From Latrodectus hesperus (Eukaryota; Arthropoda; Arachnida; Araneae; Theridiidae), in contig CM075857.1 of assembly GCA_037975125.1 (NCBI GenBank), forward strand, positions 39,023,436 to 39,087,435: DNA of 64,000 nucleotides, written 5' to 3'. A model generated the notes under the pieces. That model made no database searches, had not been told where the DNA came from, and saw only the letters and a list, made by a program, of their open reading frames with translations. Each line of letters begins with the position of its first letter. Within the stretch, counting starts at the first letter, position 1. Below are positions 27,251 to 45,400 of the stretch, piece after piece. A program made the translations under genes and the position numbers.

Positions 27251-28765
27251 GAGTAAAACTTAGTTACAAAATCGCATCGTGCTTCCCCATTTTTTGTAAT
27301 AAGAAAAAAGATCTCAAATAAATCAAATTAATGAATATATAGAATAAATTTACTTTTAATATAAGATTCCATTTTTTGTGATCAATGCTGCTATTTATAA
27401 AGAAATCAACTAGTAAGTATTAAAAAACTGTTATGTGTAATACAAGGTCTGTAAAACAGATTCCAAAATAATTAATTAATTAGAGTGAAAATTATTATAT
27501 ACTTTTGTGTGGCGTTTATCTTTTTTTCAATCTGTACGTATTGTGTTTCTCAAACTTGTTCCTACACTTTCAAAATACAGTGGTATGGAAGTATTAAAAA
27601 TTAATTGTTTACACTTATTTAATAACATTTATTAATTTTTTAATATAAAATTGAATTAGGTGTTTTAATCTCGAATATAAACATTCAGAAAAATTTTTTA
27701 AGCAAACCGTAGTAAAAATTTATTTATCAAAAGTTATCGTACGCTTAAAAAGTAATGTTTATGAAAATAATAATAAATAGTATAATATTTCAATTAATCA
27801 ATATTTAAAAAAATATCTGTTAACGTTTACAGCAGTTTTTGGGTATAGAATTTACAATAATTTATTATTGTTATTTCAGAATAAATGATTTTTCTTTATC
27901 AAGCAATATATTTTTCAGGCCAGTTTTATTTTAATTTCATAATTAAAAAATTTTGTGGTTAAAATAAAATATAATTGTATTTGTAAATGTATTCCAGAAA
28001 TGTTGCTTTAAATGCTACAATAATATTTCCTTTTTAATGTATTACAGTGCTACTGAAACAAAGGATTGTCATATTATTCGTATTTAAGAAGTACTGTTTT
28101 TAATTTGCAAATCAAGAAGCAACTTAATGGTATTATCGATAAAGAAAATTGTAGAGTTTCATTGAGACAAATTTTCCTCGTTAACATCATAAATAGAATT
28201 ATACAATAGATATTGTTATTATCGATCAAATTCTGTATACTTCATTGTATACAATAAAATTCATTTTTCTGTATAATAAGATATTTTCTAACAGAAATCA
28301 AAAGTATTATTACAAATTAAAAGTTTGAGGCAGCTGAATTATTGACCTTTTTTTATCTTTGCATTTATAGATTCATTTTTATTTTCGTCAGTTTTATCAA
28401 CAGTACGAGGTTAAGTAAACATAATGTTTTACAAATATATTTGTACATATCTGCCAATATTTTAGAAAAATAAAAAAAGAAACATTCATACTAGAAAACT
28501 ACAAATGGTGCCATAGTTATATATAAAACATCTCAAATAATATTTTTCTGAATTATATTAAAATAAGGCTTGTTTTTCTTTGCTTTACGTTTAATTGCAT
28601 AAACTATTTTTTATATTTAGTGTTTCTCCTTTGAATCTTTTAACTTAACTCAAGCATAATTGACAAAAAACTCCCTTCACGCAATTGAACTCTAATATTA
28701 TTTATTTTTCTCTTTATTTGTCTGATAGAAAATAGCTTACATGTATTAAATATATAGGAAGTTTG

Positions 28766-28825
28766 ATGGTTGGTTGGGTTTAATGGTGCAAGATCCAGAT
28801 AAGGACAAGCTGCGCCAATCACAAG
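28766..28825 (-). mobile_element. 60-bp 5'-truncated retroposon with 16-bp TSD
   Basis: A tiny insertion bounded by exact copies of atatataggaagtttg at 28750-28765 and 28826-28841. On the minus strand it reads cttgtgattggcgcagcttg, then gatcttgcaccatt and the tail aaacccaaccaaccat. The AACC-type tail and target duplication mark it as the 3' end of a SINE or LINE copied by reverse transcription that aborted after about 60 bases. Confidence 0.9.
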
Positions 28826-28841
28826 ATATATAGGAAGTTTG

Positions 28842-29611
28842 TAAGCAATAATTGAAAAAAAATATGTAGGGACAATGTCTGGAAACTCTTACATAAATTT
28901 AATATCCAAATATTAGGTATATTTTTTAATTAGTTTATACAGTGAAAATATATAAATTCTAGAATTACTTTATAAATTTACTCATTAGTCCTCGTTCTAA
29001 TTTATTCATGAACATTAGCTTCTATTCATCTACAATGCGCAATGTCCACACGATTTTCGAAGGCATTTCATTCCACAGTTTTTGATTGCCTTTAAAGTTT
29101 ATGAAACTTATATTATAAAGAATAGTTAATTTTGAAAAAAAAATTCCATGAAAAATACTTTGAGCAATCAAAGGTGATCAAATTGTCTTCATACTAAATT
29201 TATACGACTTAAGATATTCATTTAACGAATACTTTTTTTGTTGAAAATTGTAATTAATTCTACATACTTTGTACAGGTAAAAGCTTCCCCTTTATAATAT
29301 AATATTTTTTAAATATCCTTAAGTTTCAATTTTCTTTTTCTTTATTCTTACTTTCTCTAAACTAATTAACGAAGAAAACCTGTAAGTTATTCAAGCGTTT
29401 TCAAAAGTAGGTGCATTTCATTTATAATCAATAGAAGAAGTACCAGGAAAATCTGCCAAACTAATTTTTCTTAATTAATATCTAAACAAATAAAAAATGT
29501 CAAATAGACACTTATTGAGTATCTAATAAACTAACAATATTGGATTTTTTCTTATGATAAAGCTGTTTTTATTATTTTAAATATATAATCTGTTTTTCAA
29601 TACATTATAAT
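28842..29611. other. A+T-rich noncoding DNA
   Basis: No supportable feature seen. Confidence 0.45.
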
Positions 29612-29917
29612 CCTGTAACCCCACAAAAGGAAGCGTACCCCAGATGTCGCATAGGGGAATGCCACCATTGGATTCCCCTATCCTTTGGGAAATAGAGAAA
29701 TAAAATACCTTCCGCGGAACAACAGGCAGAATTCCAACCTTCTCGGTGGCAATGGCAACCATTTTTCCATGGGAGAACATCTTAGATACTTAACGAATGC
29801 TTTGAAAAGAGTCTACACTCCGAAAACATTAAGGGGATAGCCAGCTGTGTTCTGTGAACTCGTGGTTATCTTTAGTTCTTCCCATGGACAAGACACCAAC
29901 CAAACAACCAACACATT
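29612..29917 (+). mobile_element. Retroposon 3' fragment with AACC-type tail
   Basis: About 300 bp of clearly higher G+C than its surroundings, ending cccatggacaagacaccaac then caaacaaccaac, an AACC-type tail on the plus strand. One frame near the end reads MGEHLRYLTNALKRVYTPKT, but coding nature is not established. No clean target duplication was found. It is probably a SINE or the 3' UTR of a LINE that uses the same tail as the elements at 1730 and 28766. Confidence 0.65.
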
Positions 29918-30340
29918 TAAGTTAATGCTAATTTATTTTTTTGGTTTTTGACAGCCTGTTTTAATAAGCAAAAATTCCCAATATTTAGTTTTCTTTTCGA
30001 ATCAACTTATCGTATTTAGAAAACGGGAAAGTTTATGAGTTTTTGTTGAGTAAACAAAATAATGGTTGTAGAAATAATATACTCAAAATTTTAAATTTCA
30101 ACATATAAGCATAAATAGTGTACATTTGATGATATTCACTGGATTTTATGAAATCCAAAAATGATAATACAATAAAACTGAGCTTAAAACACTCAAAGAT
30201 ATTATTTGCTTCCACTTAAAAAGTTGCTATACTTGATGCGAATTATTAATAAAGTCATAATAATTAGTTCATAGTTATAAAATATATAGACTCTAAATTC
30301 AGATACTTACAGAATAAGAATTACTAGAATATAAATGAAC

Positions 30341-30546
30341 TATTTCCTCCCCCTCCAGATTAAGGTAAAAAATGACGGAGTGGATCCTCTGGTGGTGCCA
30401 TCTATTAGAAGAGTCTAGAGCAAAGTCGTTCTTTCACCTTCGTGGTACTCTGGTTAAACGAAAGACTCACCCTACTGACTTAAATTCGCTTAGCCAATAG
30501 CAGAGCGTGCTTGGCTTTTCTAAGTGTCCCAAGTAACAACAGCAAC
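30341..30546 (+). mobile_element. Small retroposon-like insertion with 10-bp TSD
   Basis: About 206 bp, G+C-richer than its surroundings, flanked by ataaatgaac at 30331-30340 and 30547-30556. The plus-strand 3' end is gtaacaacagcaac, a CAA-type simple tail. It contains gccatctattagaa, also found in the repeat at 60488-61553. No Pol III boxes are convincing, so SINE versus truncated LINE is open. Confidence 0.65.
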
Positions 30547-30556
30547 ATAAATGAAC

Positions 30557-36436
<5,880 letters not shown>

Positions 36437-36572
36437 TCCTGGTTTCAATCTCAGTCACTAATGAACATCGTCAGATGGGTGTCTAGCTTCTCTTTTCAGT
36501 ATGCTTTTCCCTTAAAACATTTAAAGTTCCCCAGCGACATTCGCGTTGCATGGACGAATTTAAAAGCTAATC

Positions 36573-36608
36573 ATTTGCATGCTCTATTTATCATGCAAAT
36601 TTCACGTG
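36573..36608. promoter_or_regulatory. Inverted pair of octamer motifs plus E-box
   Basis: atttgcatg at 36573-36581 and its exact reverse complement catgcaaat at 36592-36600 contain two POU octamers (ATGCAAAT) in opposite orientation. Two bases later comes CACGTG (36603-36608), a canonical E-box. The flanking 36440-36640 is less A+T-rich than its neighbours. This looks like a transcription-factor binding cluster and, if within the beat-like gene's intron, could be an enhancer. Binding is not shown by sequence alone. Confidence 0.35.
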
Positions 36609-36659
36609 TGCCGCCATCCTTGTGACGCAGTTATAACTTTTGACATGATTTTGAACTTA

Positions 36660-39002
36660 GATCAAACTATTCTTAAATGGAAATAATTCAAAAGCTCAAA
36701 CGGCTTGTTTTTATTGTTAAATTAAAGTATTTAAATTAAAATAATTTGAAGAAGAAAGGGTCAAATATTGTTTTTATTAAAGATATCTAAGATAGGTACA
36801 TGAATTTTACTTGCTGTTCATAAATGGCTTATTAAAATAATAAGGAAAGAATTTTGAAGAAGTTTTCTCAAAAAGGTCGAGAGAAATTAAGCCAAAAAAA
36901 AACTATAAATAGGAATATAAATATATTTTGTTATATTTGCTGAAGACATATTCTTCAATTAATCTGAGAATATAGTGAAAATTAAATTTATAAGGATAGA
37001 TAAGTTTTAAAAGCTATTTATCAACAGCAAAGTTATGTATGTGAACAAAACAAAACATAACAAAAAATCAAATAATGAACAAAGTTTTGTAAAAGCAAAA
37101 AGTGAAGTTTGAAATGTGAGTAAATTTTTGATTTTCCCTGAATTAGGTGTTTCAAGAAAAAACAAAAACATTCAATTTTGATTTTTTTCTGAAACATCTA
37201 ATTAACATTAATGCATATATGTATTTCTAACAAAACAAAACGGAACTAATAAGTAAAAAATATGAATAAACTTATCTCAAATAATATGTAATTATTACAA
37301 TATAAAAGATATGAATTTTTTCAATATAAAAATATCTTATCCTATATAATCAATATTAAAAACAAAACTTGTTAGCAAATTCTTTATACAAAATATGCTA
37401 TATTCTTTTTAAAAATTATTAAATTTTCTAATAATTTAGAAAATGAATTATAACCAGTTTTGAATGACGAAAACTAATTACGATAGGATAAAATGCACAC
37501 TCACAAATGTATAAAGTAAAAAAAAAATAGAATAAAACTTATTCTTAACATTGATACACAAAGTAAAAATGAGTAGAGATCAATTATTTATAGCTGTGAG
37601 TAGATAATTAAAATTATAAGCAAGTTCATAATATTTGCTTGATCTCTTAAAGTCACACCATAATTATCAATATATAGAGCAGATGACATATATCTTTCAA
37701 AAAAAATACCTAGAGAACTATAAATAGAAGCGAAGAAATCGAAAAAAGTTAGTTTTCTCAGTGTCTTTCTTTAAGATAAATTATAACGCTGGAAGTACCG
37801 GGGAATAGCTAAATCAAGACCGACGCCAAATTTACAGCAGCTGACTTATGAATATTCAAGAGAAAGAACTTGATAGGTTTCGCTTGAAAACTACTGAACT
37901 TTAGTCGTTATTCCAGGAGAAGCCAATTGACATTATGTAAATACGACTATAGAATTATTGGCAAAATATACATGAAAGTCAAAATTATAAAATTTGGCTT
38001 CATTTCTAAGTAAATTTATAGAAGAAAACCGATTGATTACAATATACATATTTCTCTTTTACTAAAAGTGAGAATTAAATTTATTACTTCACTAACAATA
38101 TAACCCTAGGGAACTTTCTGACCACTGTTCTTATCTTAATGGGATGAGTAGGATATTTAACATCTTTGTAAAAATCTATCATGTTATTATTGAAATTTAC
38201 TATATATATTTGTTCAACATTCCTAGAGATTGATGTTGAATTGCTATAAATATAATTTTTTTTTCTTTATTACCGAAAAATCATTTGTGTCATGCATTGG
38301 GAAAAAGCAAACTAATAATATATATTACTATGTAAATAATTTAAAATATACTCTTGAAAAAATATTTCAACTTTGCCTTAGAGCATATTTAAAATCTTTG
38401 TTACATTGTAGATATTAAATTTCATTTTTAATTTTTGAAAATCAGATCTCAGTTTTAAAAACTTGTGACAATATGGGAAACAACACAGAGTTTTGTGTCT
38501 TATGAAATGAAACCCATTAATTCTGAATTTGTGTCAGAGTGATTATAATAATGTAAAAATGCATAATACTCTTTACCAACTGCAGTAAGCGAAAATAAGC
38601 TAACTCCAAATTTAAATATTTGTTATTTAACTTTAGAATAACATTAAACTTTCAATATTTTAGGATTAATTTCAATTAACTTTTGAATTTTATATGATAT
38701 TTCATGATTTATATACCCCTTCGAATAACGATGTATTGTGCTATGGCTTAGTTTGTCCCAAAGAAAAAGTCGAGTTGACTTAGGGTTTTCGCAATAATGT
38801 AAATATCTTTCATTATGAAACATCAAATTTTAAATACTTTTAAAAAATATATGATAATAGGGATCAACAAAATTTTGTGACTTATGGAATGAAACCCAAG
38901 TCTAAATTTTTGCCACAGAGATTATAATTATAAAGAAACATAAAATTTTTTAAATTCATGCAATTTGAAACAGTAAATCAACATTATGAGAAGCAGGAGT
39001 AT
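36660..39002. other. A+T-rich noncoding DNA with a local duplication
   Basis: No supportable gene. Bases 38480-38570 and 38862-38950 are diverged copies in direct orientation (ttttgtg.cttatg.aatgaaaccca followed by agagtgattataat-like sequence). A minus-strand open frame of 60 codons lies between the two copies (38644-38826) without recognisable motifs. Confidence 0.5.
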
Positions 39003-39220
39003 TTAACCCCTTAACCGGCTATCCCGAGTTAACTCGGGCAAACATTTCTGTGCGTTAACCAGAGCCCCTTGGAAGGAGCAATAAGCTTCACTGCAAAGCT
39101 TCCAGATTTGAAAGATTGGTGTGAAAATCAAGCCTTGGTTACTAGCTGACTGAATGGGCACGGCTCATTTAAGTAAAGTTAGCTTTTACTCGAAAATGGT
39201 GAGAAACCTGTTTAAAGGAA
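39003..39220. mobile_element. Possible piggyBac-like element end
   Basis: Begins TTAA then ccccttaaccggctatcc, followed by a perfect 16-bp palindrome cccgagttaactcggg (39023-39038). A TTAA target site, a C-rich start and a nearby palindromic subterminal repeat are features of piggyBac-type elements. The matching end was not found, so this is either a truncated or a very short non-autonomous copy. Confidence 0.35.
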
Positions 39221-39770
39221 AAGTACAATTATAAATAGTTTTAATTGCACTACATTTTTCAACTTTTATTCACATTCGTAGGTTTAAAACGCTCTAAATT
39301 ATTGCAGTTTAAGGATTCGTCATTATCACTTTGATTGTACTTATTTTGATGGATTATATTTATATTTTAACGTATGTATACATATGTGTGTGTGTGTGTT
39401 TGTTTCTGGTATAAAACTTTAAATTAGAGATCGAATATAGCAATTATATACTTTTGTATATCCTACTTATCTGAAATTTTGTGATATAGAAATATATATT
39501 AAAAAATTCACACAAATGGTTTCCTATATCTTAATATTTTATTTTAATATTACATTAAATAAAGTAGGTATTACTTCACTTACCTTGTAAAGTGATATTA
39601 AAAAAACCTGTCTTTAACATATGTAAAAAAGTGGTTTTATTTTAAGTAATTTTGTATCTTTTAGTTTTATTTAAGTTTCATTTATAATTTCACCTAAGAT
39701 TTACTTGTTTGTATTATAACGAAAATATTCGATTTAATACTAAAGAGTATTCTTGTAAGAACATTCGATA

Positions 39771-40028
<258 letters not shown>

Positions 40029-40119
40029 AAGAAAGAGAGTGAGAGAGGAGCAACTAATCTGATTTGTGCGATTTGTTCATATAAATTGATTAAAAGAGTA
40101 TTACCTTCAGATCACTCAC

Positions 40120-40274
40120 AATCCATGACTGCATTTAAGTAATCTTGATTCGATGGAATTCTATCCTGATAATAAAATTTTTCCATGGTCGATAAGCCGC
40201 CAAAATTGACAAGACGAGCATGCCGTTCATCTGCCTGGCAACCATTGCTATGCACTTTTAAAGCTATCGAAGAC
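40120..40274 (-). CDS. Exon-like open segment, unknown family
   Basis: 155 bp open in one frame on the minus strand: [20 protein letters not shown], then [20 protein letters not shown] and [11 protein letters not shown]. It is preceded by AATATCAG and followed directly by GTGAGT, a strong donor. Base composition is less A+T-rich than its surroundings. Entry is phase 2 and exit phase 1, so it could be spliced to the phase-1 beat-like exon at 2389. However, the residues do not resemble the first Ig domain expected there (no YRCEV-type motif). I do not recognise the protein. Alternatives: an exon of another gene, or a fossil repeat that happens to be open. Confidence 0.3.
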
Positions 40275-40889
40275 CTGATATTGTTTTATAAGAATATGTG
40301 TTTTAATATTCTGAGTTAGTTTAGGATATTTACTTTCGACAAAATAATTATAGTATAATAGATTTTTATAGAATTAATACTAATCTAAAATGCACGTAGG
40401 TAAGAAAAATTTGATATATTACGGTTTATCAATTTTTACACAATAATATATAATATCGGCAATGTAAATTTATCTTATACAAAAGTTACTTTTATAAAAA
40501 AGGATTACAGAAATCATAAAACGTTTAATCTATTGAAAAATATTAAAAACCAAGGTTCAAAACATAGTTCATTAAATTAACAATCGAATTTTGAATTTTT
40601 ATTGCTCTCTAGTACTTTTAAGAATAAAAAGATATTAAGATATTTCTATATTGTTAATATATAATATTTACGAGCATATATATATAAAAACCTACCATAA
40701 AAGTCTGTGTTTAAATGCATAGTAAAAATTCTACAGAGAATAAATGTATATTATAATGTAAATATTAATTCTATTTTAAATAAAACTTTTCTTTAACAAT
40801 TCCTCAAATGTAAATAACAATTTCGGAAGGATAACACGCATTGTTTAAGAGTAATAATATTAATAGTTAAAAATTATGAAAAAATTTAT
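40275..40889. other. A+T-rich noncoding DNA
   Basis: No supportable feature seen. Confidence 0.45.
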
Positions 40890-42182
40890 CAGTAAAAGTT
40901 TGCGTACAGATACAAATTACAAAAATATTTGCAAATTTTTGTAATTTTTTTAGGCTCCGTGAGCTTGTATGAAATGAAATATTCTCTGCACTTATTTTTT
41001 ATTATTTATTCATTTTAACTCTGGTGGCAATACAACAAATAGAATAAAAAACATTGTTTTGTTGATATGATATACTAGTACTTGCAAACAAATAGACTTA
41101 AAATAAATTCTAAAAGAAAATCATCTTAAGACAAAGGAATGAAGGTAAAACTCTTCGAGTAATTGGAAAGATAGTTGGAAGAACTCATTCTTCTATCCAA
41201 AGGTTAATCAATATAATTAAGTCATCGAAATCTGTTATCTTAAAGCCTCGCCGACCATCTAAGCTGACTTTACGAGAAAATATACGCATTCTGAAATCCT
41301 TACGTTTGAATCCAAAGATTTTTGCATCTCAAATAGTCCTTGATATCAAAGAGAGGTTTAAAAAATCTCTTCATGAAGATATTATAAGAAAAATTCTGGA
41401 AACATCTGGCTATCATGGCCATGTAGCTTGTAGAAAACCATGTATTTAAACTGCCAATAAGCGAAAATGGATTAAATTTTGGCAGTAAGTATGTTAAGAA
41501 ACCTGAGTTTTTTTTTTTTTGAAAAAGTAGTATTCTCTGATGAAAGCAAGTTTTGTATCTTTGGCATCAAAGGGCATAAACTGGTGTGGAGAAAACAAAG
41601 CAAGGCTTTTAAAAAATAAAATCTTGTGTCTACAGTTAAACATGGTTGAGGTGTCTTAATGATTTGGGGGTGCATGTCAGCAAGTGGAGTTGATCGATTA
41701 ACTTTTATAGATTCCATATTAGATCATGTGGGATATCTAAATATATTAAAAGAAAAGTTGAAGCAGAGTACACAAGAGGTCAACCTTGTTGATGACTTTT
41801 GGCATTAACAAGACAATGATCCAAAACACACTGCACACAAAGTAAAGCTCTGGCTGTTATAAATATCAAATATCATTTGCCTACTCCTCCACAATCACCA
41901 GACTAAAACACCATCAAATATTTACGCGACTTAATGTAACGTAACATTCGACAACATAACATAATATTGAAAGCTATACTAAAAAGAATAATTATGATGG
42001 AATGGAATAATATTTCATCAGCAGAAACGGCCAAGCTAATTCAATCTATGTTTGAACGATTGGAAGTGGTTTTTCAGACATAAAGATTTTCCAATCAGAC
42101 CATAAACTTTAATTGACAATCCACACAAAGAAGCTAATTTTTTAAAGACTTTACTCATCTGTACGCAAACTTTCCCTGACTG
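40890..42182 (+). mobile_element. Decayed Tc1-like element, ~1.3 kb
   Basis: Ends are inverted repeats: cagtaaaagtttgcgtacag at the left and its counterpart at the right (reverse complement CAGTCAGGGAAAGTTTGCGT then ACAG), sharing AAAGTTTGCGTACAGAT. CAGT termini and ~1.3 kb length fit Tc1. The flanking TA duplication is no longer clear. It carries one transposase pseudogene. Confidence 0.85.
41095..42083 (+). pseudogene. Tc1-like transposase, multiple stops
   Basis: The N-terminal half keeps a helix-turn-helix (EGKTLRVIGKIVGRTHSSIQ) and the linker LKPRRPSKLT. The catalytic half reads VVFSDESKFCIFG (first Asp), WRKQSKAF, VSTVKHG, MIWGCMSASGVD and QDNDPKHTA (second Asp). The third block has decayed: SPD, stop, then NTIKYLRDL, where family members have SPDLNPIENLW, so the catalytic Glu codon now reads Lys. 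It ends in LIQSMFERLEVVFQT before TAA. There are at least six stops plus a frameshift. It is related to, but older than, the copy at 48481 (both share GRPSKL-type linkers and DES.F.IFG). Confidence 0.88.
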
Positions 42183-42378
42183 TTTTTATGTAATTTTTAA
42201 TTATTATTATTATTACTTTGAAAAAATATGTGTTATCTTTCTGAAATTGTTACTGATATTTAAGGATTGTTAAAGAAAATAATTATATAAAATTTGAATT
42301 AATGTTGACACTATAATGTACTTTTTTACTGTCTGCAGAATATTTACTGTGCGTTTGTATGCAGAATTTTTCTGGCAA

Positions 42379-42381
<3 letters not shown>

Positions 42382-42416
<35 letters not shown>
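42382..42416. repeat. (TA)n microsatellite
   Basis: About 35 bp of TA repeats. Confidence 0.95.
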
Positions 42417-42420
<4 letters not shown>

Positions 42421-45400
42421 GATGTTAGAATATTGGAATATTGAAATATATTGAACATAAGAATTTTATGTCTTAACAGGCAGATGTTTAATTAATAGAA
42501 TAAAACTAGTGTTTGAGAACAATATCAAACGTCTCAATAAATTATTTTATTTTTCTATAACGAAGAATAAATATTTAGAGTCACAAAAATCGATAAAAAC
42601 GATATAATTGACATAAGTTAGGAAAGATTTCTTTTCACTACCACTGTTATTCATTTTGATTAAAAATGTCCATCGGATATATATAAAGATAAAAATCAAT
42701 AAACTATTTGATAACAAAAAAAGGTTATGCAAAAGGTTTCCAAAAGAAATACATTACATCCCTTTCGCTATTTGGAATAACTTCTGCAATTACAATTTTT
42801 CAAACAATTTTTCAGATTTCTAGAAACTATAAAAAATTAATACGAAATGATTTATTCTTCATATTCAATCGTTTTCTGTTCAAGTGAGAAAGAAGCAAAT
42901 TTTATGTGCTCCATCCCTTATAAAAAGATTTTATCGAATGTAAAGTTTAATCGTAAATGATATAAAAATGAAAAAAACTGTTTGATAGTTTTTGCTTTCT
43001 TCACAAGTAGTCAACTAATCTATTGGAATTGAAAAACATTAATCTTTAGTTTACTTTTGTGTTTTCTTTGACGTGGAAAATCTAGAAAAAATTATTCTGC
43101 ATTTGATTTGTAAAATGGTTATAGAAAGAAAAAGGGTGAAACACTTTTTCAAGTTGTTCATATATTTGTGCTAAATGTTGAGAGAAAATGTGTAAAAAGA
43201 AAATATATCTGACAAATAAAGAAATGAAGAAATTTTATTTATACATAGGGACTTTTATATTTTTGAAATATTTGTTGTCTTATTTTATAAGCATTTATGT
43301 ATTTCTTAAATATTCTTTGATAAGAAATATTTCTTCCGTACAAAAAATTACCTAAATGTTTGTTGAAGTTTAAATAGTAAATGCAATCAATACGAAATAA
43401 TAAAGTTTATAATCCAGTCGAAATAAAATTATACAGTGATGGAAAGTATTTCGGGATTGATTAGTTTAAAATCGTAATAAAAAGCTTATTTAAATACTTT
43501 TATTAAAATATTAAATTTTTATCAAGATAAAGCAGAAATTTTTGTATTATTTTTCTGTTATATGTGGATCATTTTATTTAATAAAAAATGATTGGACAAA
43601 TTCCTGAAATAGAAAATTCAAGCAAATATAGAAGATGATTCAAGTTTTATTATCGTAATGGAATTTGAAAATAAAATTTAAAATGTTACAAAAAGATTTT
43701 GCGAGTGGTTTTTTTTTCATAATATATGCTTCAGCGGTTTCATAATACTCACAAAAACAAGGATTGATCCGAAAATATAATCATGCTATAAAATTAATGA
43801 AATATTGTCAAACAAGATGTTTAACTTATTTCAACGTATAATTGGTGATTATTAACAATTAAATGCATAACAGAAAAACGTTATTTTATTATTTGAATCT
43901 TGCGAATTTTAAAACATTGCTATGGGTTTGGGACCTATCAAATTTTGAGTTTCTTTTCAAAAACTTTGAATGTTTTACGAAAGAAAGGAACGTATTTTTT
44001 AAGTAAGGCGCAGACAATACTTCTAAAGAAAAGTCCTTTTTAAAACATTCTTTTGCCGGGTTGATTCAAGATGGATCAATGCTTTTTATGTGAAAATATT
44101 TGAGAAATCAAAAGAATGATGTAGGAAACGTAAGGTTAAGGATAAGAAAATTATTTCATAAACAAATCAAAATCAAAGTGGTAGTGATTATTTTTTAGAT
44201 TACTGAGTATTGTGAATTATAAATTTTTTTCTCTAGCCATACTATTAGCAAGGAATATTATTTAAATTTTTAGAAACATTTGCCTGGGGCAATTCATATG
44301 AGAACTCTTCAAATTTTGAACAACAGCTCACAAATTTTGGACCACGAAAATATCTTTCTAACAATGCATTTGTCAATCAACATTTGGCCTAAAGCTCAAC
44401 GTAAACTCTGTTATCATTTAATATCTCACCATGCGATTTTTTTCTAATAATACCGCAAATGTTATTAATTCATGTGATCTGACTTATTTTAGGTTCTCTC
44501 ATTCATTTAAAGGAATTATAATTTTTATTATAATTTATATATGAAAATGTTGCAGAATTATAAAAAGTACCAAACGTTCGAACTATTACTGAAAACTAAA
44601 TAATCAATAAAAAATATTTATTTTAAAAATGTTTGTTTATTATGGAATAAAAGTAGTGAAAAGCATTGGGGTTATAAAATTGTGAAATTCCTAATTTGTG
44701 TATAATGAATGTGTACACATAAAAAGTAGTTGAAGCTTTTAATTTCAGTATTTTTCATAGATCTAAATATGTCTCAAATCAATACTGAATTCAATACACA
44801 ATTAAGAGAAATTTTATAATTTTATTTCGAAATAAAGAACAAACACAAATAAAAAAAGAGAAATAAAAAGTAATGCAATAAAACTACACTTTTAGTAATT
44901 GTAAAATTATTCATTATTGAAACAAATTAACAAAAAACGTAGTTGTAAATATTTTAATTTGGTAAAATAATCTCGCTTTTTTTAATTTTTGTTAGTTCAA
45001 GTATAGAAATCATGAACTTTTTAAGCCTGTTATTCAGCCTTATTGGTCACTTTTTGTATACGACAAATTGCTTTTATTTCTCTTTTTCTCACCTAATTTC
45101 GACTAACTTAGTCCGTAATATTGACTCACCAGGAGCTTATGTTAATATGTTTTTAAGAAGGATAGATTCAAAGTCCATTCAATAGCTATAGTTGAACAAC
45201 AGGAAATGGATGTTGTACTTCTATGTTTTGCATACATATCTATCGAGGTAATGTTCTGGAATTTTTGGATTACCCTCCGTGCTGCATATGAATACTTCAA
45301 ATTATTTACGAAAAATTCCTCTAAATTTCAAAAACAGCAATGGATGTTGAAAATAGCCTTACGACAGACTTTTTCAGTTAAATTTTGTTTTTTATGTGGT

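Larger units (their letters stand above)
19351..28749. other. A+T-rich noncoding DNA, probably intron or intergenic
   Basis: More than 9 kb with no supportable gene. Contents noted: (TA)n at 20824-20844; a 23-base poly(A) followed by G6 at 21604-21632; and the repeats listed separately at 19975, 23770, 26097 and 26390. Open frames in this stretch are short and without motifs. Confidence 0.5.

Noticed and set aside
29577..29780. Minus-strand 67-codon open frame
   Set aside because: Falls within a retroposon whose tail shows the opposite orientation; no domain.
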